Below, one piece after another: positions 1-5,118 of a DNA stretch of 5,118 nt (the stretch's first letter is position 1; every line of letters starts with the position of its first letter). The notes beneath the pieces are model-generated. The model was not told the origin of the DNA. It saw only the letters and a list, made by a program, of their open reading frames with translations, and made no database searches. Where the stretch lies: contig JBDHXA010000120.1 of the NCBI GenBank assembly GCA_039810485.1, positions 1 through 5,118 of the forward strand. The letters are read 5' to 3'. The stretch is from JADZAA01 sp039810485. Lineage in GTDB: Bacteria > Bacteroidota > Ignavibacteria > Kapaibacteriales > UBA961. A program made the position numbers and the translations under genes.

Positions 1-15
1 ATTTTGTTGTACAAC

Positions 16-32
16 CTCTAAGATAATTAGAG
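16..32. repeat. Small stem-loop, 6-bp stem
   Basis: CTCTAA (16-21) and TTAGAG (27-32) are exact reverse complements separated by five bases. A perfect 10-base palindrome, GTTGTACAAC, lies just before it at 6-15. The stem is A/T-rich and no clean T-run follows on either strand, so it is a poor terminator candidate. It could be a remnant of the mobile element or a chance structure. Confidence 0.3.
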
Positions 33-36
33 TTAC

Positions 37-155
37 TTAATTTGCCCTCTTTCTATAAACGTTTAGGACGCTATTGGTAATGAAACTTTATTCCTATGCA
101 TGATTTTAATTCCGTATCTTTGCTCTTGCGTTAGGTGTGTATAGCCGCTGGGCAT
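37..155 (-). pseudogene. N-terminal fragment of an IS30-family transposase, frameshifted and truncated
   Basis: From the ATG at 155-153 the minus strand translates to MPSGYTHLTQEQRYGIKI, then MHRNKVSLPIAS, and meets TAA at 65-63. The YTHLTQEQRY block, followed by a helix leading to an 'IAS' motif, is typical of the N-terminal helix-turn-helix that IS30 transposases use to bind their ends. Switching frame at 69 gives VLNVYRKRAN before a stop at 39-37. This resembles the expected continuation 'IAxxLxVHxSTIYRExKRN' with a frameshift and a small deletion. Full-length relatives have roughly 300-400 residues, so over 85% is missing and no activity is expected. The start is supported by GGAG at 162-165. 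The N-terminal match is clear; the part after the frameshift is an inference. Confidence 0.65.
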
Positions 156-233
156 ATTGTGCTCCGTTTGTGATAAACTCGTCGTTGGGTTGTTGAACTA
201 TGACACTTAAACCAACTCTTTATTTATTTCATC

Positions 234-259
234 CGTTGCACTTCACTGTTGAATCTGCG
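234..259 (-). repeat. Probable IS30-type terminal inverted repeat
   Basis: On the minus strand this reads CGCAGATTCAAC, then AGTGAAGTGCAACG. IS30 ends, as I recall them, begin TGTAGATTCAA and end about 26 bases in with CGCAACA. The shared blocks are AGATTCAA and GCAAC at the same spacing. The site lies about 80 bases upstream of the transposase start, a plausible position for the end nearest the gene. No matching repeat in the opposite orientation was found in the window. The comparison is from memory and the exact outer base is uncertain. Confidence 0.5.
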
Positions 260-364
260 ATCTTTATTTTAACTTCCTTCAATAAAATAAACCCCTTTTA
301 AGAGGGGGCTCATTCATGGATTCTCGGTTTAACTTTATTAAGTCATCAAAAATTAAAGTAATTT
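260..364 (+). other. Upstream leader of the permease, no recognised promoter
   Basis: This A/T-rich stretch separates the IS30 relic from the permease start and contains the hairpin at 292-307. I looked for sigma70-type -35/-10 pairs and for the Bacteroidota TTTG/TAnnTTTG pattern and found no convincing match. The bases before the ATG (AAATTAAAGTAATTT) contain no GGAG-like Shine-Dalgarno. If the permease has its own promoter it is probably here, unless transcription comes from within or beyond the IS remnant. Confidence 0.4.
292..307 (-). terminator. GC-rich hairpin, terminator-like when read leftward
   Basis: CCCCT (292-296) pairs with AGGGG (303-307), and a further T-G wobble at 297/302 leaves a TTAA loop. 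Read on the minus strand, the hairpin is followed by TTTATTTTATT (291-281), a U-rich tail like that of an intrinsic terminator. On the + strand no T-run follows, so it should not stop transcription into the permease. No minus-strand gene lies to its right, so a terminator role is unexplained. It could instead be a structure in the permease leader RNA. Confidence 0.4.
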
Positions 365-1831
365 ATGCAGCAAATTCAAGAAAATCAGAGCTCCGGCTTT
401 AGCCCCACTCTTGGATTAACAACAACGATATCTATTGTAGTTGGCGGCATTATCGGTTCGGGAATTTTTAAAAAACCTGCAACAATGGCTCATGATCTCG
501 GCTCGCCTGAACTATTGTTGGGCGTTTGGGTGCTTGCGGGTCTTTTAACGCTTTTTGGCGCTCTTACAAATGCCGAGATAGCCGGCATGATAACGGCAAC
601 TGGAGGACAGTACGTGTTTTTTAGGGAAATGTATGGCAAATTTTTCTCGTTTCTCTATGGCTGGTCAATGTTTGCAGTTGTTCAAACTGCCTCTATCGCT
701 TCTATTACATATATTTTTTCTGAATCAGCCGATAAAATTGTTGCTCTTCCTCATCTCTCTTCGGCAGCCGAAGCAATTAAATTTCATCTGCCATTTATTG
801 GCGACATATCACCTCTCAAAGATTTTGGCATAAAAATATTAACCGTCAGTGCCATACTAATATTAAGCGCGGCAAATTACATCGGCGTTATTTTCGGAGG
901 AGCGATTCAAACAATTTTCACCGTCTTGAAAATTATCGCTTTAATTGTAATTATTGGATTGGCATTTCAATTTGACGGCGGCTCTCTGTCTAATTATACT
1001 GCCGAGACAACTATTGTGCCACATGGTTTTGCTCTTGGTGCTGCAATAGTTTCTGCTTTGTCAGGGGCATTCTGGGCTTTCGACGGCTGGAACAACATCA
1101 CGTATATAGCCGGCGAAGTTCGCAATCCACAAAGGAATATTCCGCGTTCGTTATTTTTAGGCATGGCTATAACTATAGTGGTGTATCTGACAGTCAATCT
1201 AGCATATTTATATGTTCTGCCTGCCAATAAAATGGCTTCATCAAGTTTGGTTGCTGTTGATGTCGTAGCGACAGCTTTAGGCGGAACGACGGCAGAAAAC
1301 ATGACCATCGCAATAACCGTCATTGCTCTATGCATAATGATTTCTACTTTTGGGACTTCAAACGGCACAATATTGGTAAGCTCAAGAGTATATTTTGCAA
1401 TGGCTCGCGACCGATTATTTTTTCGCTCTCAAGGTCGGTTGCATCCTAAATTTCGCACTCCCGGAAATGCCTTGGCATTGCAAGCCGTTTGGTCATGCGT
1501 TTTGGTGTTTAGCGGAACTTTCGACACTTTAACAGACATGCTGATTTTTGTAAGCTGGCTTTTCTATTTGATGGGTGCAGCCGGAGTATTTGTTCTTCGA
1601 AAAAAAATGCCAGATGTCCCGCGTCCATATCGCGTTTGGGGTTATCCTTTCGTTCCAGCAATTTTTGTTATTTTTGCCTCTGCTTTCGTTATAACTACTC
1701 TATACACCGATATAATGCAATATTTAAGCGGCGCCTCTCCGATTATAAACTCTGTATTCGGATTGGCGCTTGTAATTTTGGGAACTCCATTCTATTTTTA
1801 TTTTACAAAGAATAAAAATATCGACCAATAG
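365..1831 (+). CDS. APC-superfamily amino-acid permease (LAT/SteT-like)
   Basis: This 488-residue inner-membrane protein is predicted to exchange or import amino acids. It has about twelve hydrophobic segments, roughly at residues 18-38, 50-70, 90-115, 153-175, 178-200, 220-242, 263-286, 313-338, 365-385, 388-412, 428-450 and 460-482. The APC hallmark GSGIF (31-35) breaks the first helix, where the substrate carboxyl and amino groups bind in this fold. FWAFDGWNN (236-244), followed by GEVRNPQRNIPR (250-261), is the helix 6 signature of the L-type amino-acid transporter branch, which includes bacterial serine/threonine exchanger SteT. PRPYRVWGYP (419-428) is another family signature. Length is normal. 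The ATG is the only possible start near the first helix, because TAA at 359-361 is in frame just upstream. It lacks a clear Shine-Dalgarno. The substrate cannot be told from sequence, and exchange versus proton or sodium coupling is open. Confidence 0.9.
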   Translation: MQQIQENQSSGFSPTLGLTTTISIVVGGIIGSGIFKKPATMAHDLGSPELLLGVWVLAGLLTLFGALTNAEIAGMITATGGQYVFFREMYGKFFSFLYGWSMFAVVQTASIASITYIFSESADKIVALPHLSSAAEAIKFHLPFIGDISPLKDFGIKILTVSAILILSAANYIGVIFGGAIQTIFTVLKIIALIVIIGLAFQFDGGSLSNYTAETTIVPHGFALGAAIVSALSGAFWAFDGWNNITYIAGEVRNPQRNIPRSLFLGMAITIVVYLTVNLAYLYVLPANKMASSSLVAVDVVATALGGTTAENMTIAITVIALCIMISTFGTSNGTILVSSRVYFAMARDRLFFRSQGRLHPKFRTPGNALALQAVWSCVLVFSGTFDTLTDMLIFVSWLFYLMGAAGVFVLRKKMPDVPRPYRVWGYPFVPAIFVIFASAFVITTLYTDIMQYLSGASPIINSVFGLALVILGTPFYFYFTKNKNIDQ

Positions 1832-1868
1832 TTTATTAGTTTCAAACAAGATTTTCAGATAATTTTTC

Positions 1869-1873
1869 GGGAG
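1869..1873 (+). promoter_or_regulatory. Strong Shine-Dalgarno for the REC-kinase gene
   Basis: GGGAG ends five bases before the ATG at 1879 and fixes that start. A second ATG at 1874-1876 is out of frame and too close to the site. This is the only clear Shine-Dalgarno among the three intact genes here. Confidence 0.7.
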
Positions 1874-1878
1874 ATGTT

Positions 1879-3078
1879 ATGCCGTCAAACAATCAAATTC
1901 CGACGGTATTGTTTGTAGATGATGAAATAGAACTGTTGTCAGCCTTTCGCGAATATTTCGAGCCGGTTGTTTCGGTCTGTACTGCTTCTAACGGAGCCGA
2001 AGCGTTGGATATTCTGCAAAAGTCTTGTAAACCTGACGTAATTGTTAGCGACCAGCGCATGAAAGGCATGTTAGGTATTGAATTTCTCGAAAAAAGCATT
2101 GCAATAAGTCCCGACAGCGAACGCATACTTATGACGGGCTACAACGATGTAACAAATATCCTTCGCGGCATCAGTCGTGCAAAAATATCATCCTACATTA
2201 CAAAGCCGGTTGATTTTCAACAGCTCCGGCTGATGGTGGAACAATTCGGGAAAATTGCTCACTTACGCCGCCAAAACGACGAGCTTGCACGACAGTTAAA
2301 CGAAGCTAATTCTAAGCTCGAAGATACCGTAACCTCTTTAGATATTGGACAGACTGATGCGTATAATCGTTTGAAGCAGCTTCAAAGAGCGCGCGAACAA
2401 ATGGTGCGCATGGCTGTTCACGACCTTAAAGCACCTCTTGGCAATATAGAATTAATTTTGTCAGAACTTCTTCAACAAGATATTTCAGCAAGCGATTTTC
2501 AAGAGCTTGTTGGAATAGCGCGACAATCAGTTCATATAATGAGAAATCTTGTCGACGATATGCTGACGGTAGCCATGTTGACACAGCCGGAATTTAATCC
2601 TCCAAAAGATTACATTCAACTTTCTCCATATATGCGGCATCTTGCCGCCACATTTCGTCCCACAGCTGAGAAAAAACAAATTGAATTAATTCTTGACCTG
2701 CCGGATAATATGCCAACAATTTATGCGGCACCTGCTCAAATACAGCAATTAATCTACAATTTGCTAAGCAATGCGGTAAAATACACGCCTGTCGGAGGCA
2801 AAGTTTTCTTTTCAATGAATGAAGATAGAGAATCAATTGTTATTTCCGTGCGGGACACAGGCCTTGGCATGACTGAAAATGATATACAAAATGCTTTTCA
2901 AGAATTTCAACGTTTATCGGCTCGCCCGACTAGCGGCGAGTCAAGCACAGGGCTTGGTTTATTTATAGTAAAAAAAATGGTCGAGCTTAATGGCGGCACA
3001 ATAAGCATATCCAGCGACGGACTTAACAAAGGAACATCATTTACCGTTCTCCTGCCCAAGCCGTCCGAACAGCCGTAA
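1879..3078 (+). CDS. Response regulator-histidine kinase hybrid (REC-HisKA-HATPase), soluble
   Basis: This 399-residue cytosolic signalling protein has a receiver domain at the N-terminus and a kinase at the C-terminus. The receiver (about 8-125) has acidic residues D14 and D15, phospho-acceptor D58 in SDQRM, switch residue T86 in MTGY, and K109 in TKP. A charged helical linker, probably coiled coil (about 128-176), follows. The dimerisation and phospho-transfer domain has H181 in HDLKAPL. The ATP-binding domain has its N-box at NLLSNAVKY (294-302, with N298), DTGLGM at 326-331 and STGLGLFIV at 356-364. All residues needed for autophosphorylation and for receiving a phosphoryl group are present. 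There is no membrane segment, PAS, GAF or DNA-binding domain, so input probably comes by phosphorylation of D58 from another kinase, and output through a separate regulator. No partner regulator is encoded in the window. It starts 47 bases after the permease, so co-transcription is possible. Its signal and targets are unknown. Confidence 0.93.
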   Translation: MPSNNQIPTVLFVDDEIELLSAFREYFEPVVSVCTASNGAEALDILQKSCKPDVIVSDQRMKGMLGIEFLEKSIAISPDSERILMTGYNDVTNILRGISRAKISSYITKPVDFQQLRLMVEQFGKIAHLRRQNDELARQLNEANSKLEDTVTSLDIGQTDAYNRLKQLQRAREQMVRMAVHDLKAPLGNIELILSELLQQDISASDFQELVGIARQSVHIMRNLVDDMLTVAMLTQPEFNPPKDYIQLSPYMRHLAATFRPTAEKKQIELILDLPDNMPTIYAAPAQIQQLIYNLLSNAVKYTPVGGKVFFSMNEDRESIVISVRDTGLGMTENDIQNAFQEFQRLSARPTSGESSTGLGLFIVKKMVELNGGTISISSDGLNKGTSFTVLLPKPSEQP

Positions 3079-3111
3079 TATCAAGATGTACTTCTGAATT
3101 TACCATATAGT

Positions 3112-5043
3112 ATGATTCTCTCTGATTTTGACCTATTTCGCGTTGGCGTAGCTTCTCCTGCATTACGTGTAGCCGATGTTGAGTTTAATACTGATGAAAT
3201 CTTGGCAATACTCCGCCGCGCCGCTGAACGCGAATGTCGCTTCGTTGTTTTTCCAGAACTTTGCCTTACTGGATATACCTGCGCTGACTTATTTTATCAA
3301 TTCTCTCTACAACATGCCGCATTGCGCGGGCTCCAGCGTATTGTTGCAGCCACAGAAATGCTCGACAGTACAGCAATTATTGGATTACCTATTGCAGAAA
3401 ACGGAAAACTATACAACTGCGCGGCAATAGTATCATCAGGCCGAATCGCCGGAATTGTTCCAAAGAAGTTTTTGCCAAATTCTGCTGAATACAACGAAAA
3501 GCGATGGTTCGCACCAGCGCAAGAATTGCCACAAGGTGAAATTCTAATTAAAGATCAAAGAATCCCTTTTGGAACAGATATTTTATTCAGGATAAATCAT
3601 CAACACACTGCACTTGTAGGCGTAGAAATTTGCGAAGATTTATGGTCAGTTATTCCGCCATCATCTAGCCAAGCTTTGGCCGGTGCTGTGATTTTGGTAA
3701 ATTTATCAGCAAGCAGCGAATCAGTCGGCAAAAGTGATTTCCGCCGCCGTTTGGTGCTATCTCAATCAGAGCGGTGTATGTCCGCATATCTCTATGCGGC
3801 AGCAGGTGCTGGAGAATCCACTACTGACGTTGTATTTGGCGGACATTCAATGATTGCTGAAAATGGCAAATTATTAGCCGAAACTCCTCGTTTTGAATTC
3901 GACAGCCGTCTGATTATTTCTGATATTGATATTGGACAGATATTGACGGAGCGACAACATAATACTTCTTATATCTCTGAACAATCTGCCAATTCATTTC
4001 GCATTGTTGAAATATGCCAAAAGCAAAGTCAGGCAGACCGCATATTGCGCACAGTTTCATCAAATCCATTCATACCAAAAAATGATTTGGAAAAGAATAA
4101 CCGTTGCACAGAAATATTCGATATTCAGATAACAGCACTCGCTAAACGACTGCTTCATACCGGATTACATTCTGTTGTTATAGGCGTTTCCGGCGGGCTT
4201 GACTCTGCTTTGGCTTTGCTTGCAGCGGTGGGCGCCTTCGATAAGCTCGCTTTGCCTCGCAAAAGTATTGTGGCAATTACAATGCCCGGCTTCGGTACGA
4301 CAGACCGCACTCGCAACAATGCAGAACAACTTGCTGAATTGCTTGGTTGCACATTGAGAATTATTCCAATCGAAGCTGCTATCCGACAGCATTTCGCAGA
4401 CCTTGGTCACGAAGAAGACACCCACGATATTCTATATGAAAATGCTCAAGCAAGAGAGCGAACGCAAATTTTGATGGATGCCGCCCATCAATCACATAGC
4501 ATAGTTGTTGGAACCGGAGATTTGTCTGAATTAGCTCTTGGCTGGTGCACCTACAATGGCGACCATATTTCCATGTACGGCATTAATGCTGGAATTCCGA
4601 AAACGTTGGTGCGCACAATGATTGAGTGGCTGTCTGAGCAAGAATTTGTTGCAGAAGTGTCAAATGTGTTAAAAAATATTTTATCAGTTCCAATTTCTCC
4701 AGAATTGCTTCCTACTGACGAATCGGGAAATAATTCGCAGCAGACAGAATCAATAATTGGCCCATATAGTTTGCATGACTTTTTTCTTTACTACACTATA
4801 AGATTGGCCATGCCACCGGCTAAAATTCTGCTTTACGCAAATGAGGCATTTTATAGCGAATACGATTCTCAAGAAATTAAAGAATGGCTTCAAGTATTTT
4901 ATCGGCGTTTCTTTTCACAACAATTCAAACGCTCATGCATGCCCGACGGTGTAAAAGTTGGAAGCGTTTCGCTGTCGCCTCGCGGCGATTGGCGAATGCC
5001 CAGTGATGCAGTGCCTTCAATTTGGCTTGAAGAAATAGAGTAA
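3112..5043 (+). CDS. nadE: Glutamine-dependent NAD(+) synthetase
   Basis: This 643-residue cytosolic enzyme catalyses the last step of NAD synthesis: deamido-NAD, ATP and glutamine give NAD, AMP, pyrophosphate and glutamate. The N-terminal glutaminase (about 8-290) is of the nitrilase fold with catalytic triad E49 (FPELCLTGY), K118 (VPKKFLPN) and C174 (EICEDLW). The C-terminal synthetase has the ATP pyrophosphatase loop SGGLDS (360-365), MPGFGTT (391-397), GTGDLSELALGW (467-478) and the late motif SPRGDWR (622-628). The long form and these motifs match the Mycobacterium tuberculosis type, in which ammonia passes through a tunnel between the domains. The ATG is chosen because the family's N-terminal strand (RVGVAS) begins a few residues later. 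No clear Shine-Dalgarno precedes it. It lies 33 bases after the kinase gene, in the same reading frame. The full domain set is present with no truncation. Confidence 0.97.
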   Translation: MILSDFDLFRVGVASPALRVADVEFNTDEILAILRRAAERECRFVVFPELCLTGYTCADLFYQFSLQHAALRGLQRIVAATEMLDSTAIIGLPIAENGKLYNCAAIVSSGRIAGIVPKKFLPNSAEYNEKRWFAPAQELPQGEILIKDQRIPFGTDILFRINHQHTALVGVEICEDLWSVIPPSSSQALAGAVILVNLSASSESVGKSDFRRRLVLSQSERCMSAYLYAAAGAGESTTDVVFGGHSMIAENGKLLAETPRFEFDSRLIISDIDIGQILTERQHNTSYISEQSANSFRIVEICQKQSQADRILRTVSSNPFIPKNDLEKNNRCTEIFDIQITALAKRLLHTGLHSVVIGVSGGLDSALALLAAVGAFDKLALPRKSIVAITMPGFGTTDRTRNNAEQLAELLGCTLRIIPIEAAIRQHFADLGHEEDTHDILYENAQARERTQILMDAAHQSHSIVVGTGDLSELALGWCTYNGDHISMYGINAGIPKTLVRTMIEWLSEQEFVAEVSNVLKNILSVPISPELLPTDESGNNSQQTESIIGPYSLHDFFLYYTIRLAMPPAKILLYANEAFYSEYDSQEIKEWLQVFYRRFFSQQFKRSCMPDGVKVGSVSLSPRGDWRMPSDAVPSIWLEEIE

Positions 5044-5104
5044 AATCAATCCTGTCCTAAACGATTTTTATAGTTGCTCCCCTATCTTGTAGATATTAGC
5101 TTTC

Positions 5105-5110
5105 AAGAGG
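5105..5110 (+). promoter_or_regulatory. Possible Shine-Dalgarno of a gene beginning beyond the window
   Basis: AAGAGG lies eight bases from the window edge, the right distance for a start codon at or just past 5118. The downstream sequence is not available, so this is a suggestion only. No good intrinsic terminator for nadE is visible between 5044 and 5104. Confidence 0.25.
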
Positions 5111-5118
5111 TAAAACTG

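Larger units (their letters stand above)
37..259 (-). mobile_element. Decayed end of an IS30-family insertion sequence
   Basis: Read on the minus strand, this stretch has the layout of one end of an IS30-family element: a terminal inverted repeat (234-259), a leader of about 80 bases, a Shine-Dalgarno GGAG at 162-165 six bases before an ATG, and the first roughly 30 codons of a transposase. The reading frame then stops, and no catalytic DDE domain or second inverted repeat is visible before the window edge, so this is a relic or the internally deleted end of a longer element. The outer boundary near 259 is inferred from the inverted repeat. The inner boundary near 37 is only where recognisable coding similarity ends. 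The family assignment rests on motif recognition, not a database match. Confidence 0.65.

Noticed and set aside
115..122. TATCTTTG, an exact match to the Bacteroidota -7 promoter pattern TAnnTTTG, on the + strand.
   Set aside because: No TTTG lies at the proper distance upstream, and the site falls inside codons of the minus-strand transposase relic, so the match is probably accidental.
994..1368. A 124-codon open frame on the minus strand inside the permease gene.
   Set aside because: The + strand frame encodes conserved permease helices here, including FWAFDGW. The antisense product has no recognisable motif or ribosome-binding site, so it is a shadow.
1832..1878. Possible terminator or promoter between the permease and the REC-kinase gene.
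   Set aside because: The 47 bases are A/T-rich but contain no stable hairpin with a T-run and no clear -35/-10 pair.
4155..4425. Overlapping minus-strand open frames opposite the nadE synthetase domain.
   Set aside because: They lie opposite the invariant SGGLDS and MPGFGTT motifs and look like no known protein, so they are composition shadows.
5044..5118. Possible second IS30 fragment, since GTCCTAAACG is shared with the left relic.
   Set aside because: Translation here gives no IS30-like peptide, and no inverted repeat is visible. The short match is recorded only as a possible repeat.

Overview
The window holds three complete genes, all on the + strand, covering about 90% of the sequence: an amino-acid permease of the APC superfamily (365-1831), a soluble protein joining a response-regulator receiver domain to a histidine kinase (1879-3078), and a glutamine-dependent NAD synthetase, NadE (3112-5043). 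The spacers are 47 and 33 bases with no convincing terminator, so co-transcription is plausible but unproven. Each reading frame carries the expected catalytic or signature residues, and none is broken.

The left 364 bases contain no intact gene but are not empty. On the minus strand, 37-259 looks like a decayed end of an IS30-family insertion sequence. It has an IS30-like terminal inverted repeat (234-259), a good Shine-Dalgarno (162-165) and a transposase start (ATG at 155-153), followed by about 30 codons of the typical IS30 N-terminus (YTHLTQEQRYGI) and then a stop or frameshift. The 105 bases between this remnant and the permease hold a GC-rich hairpin (292-307) and the permease leader. 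Bases 5044-5118 are the start of the next intergenic region, with a possible ribosome-binding site at the edge.

The organism is a bacterium of moderately low GC, with A/T-rich spacers and no Shine-Dalgarno that I can see before two of the three genes. The long Mycobacterium-type NadE and the weak Shine-Dalgarno use would fit the Bacteroidota/Chlorobiota side of the tree, but this is a guess.

Functionally, the permease moves amino acids across the inner membrane, and NadE uses glutamine and ATP to make NAD from deamido-NAD. The REC-kinase protein is a cytosolic phosphorelay component with no sensor or DNA-binding output of its own. No pathway visibly links the three. I see no novel multi-gene system; the least obvious content is the IS30 relic and the unassigned REC-kinase.
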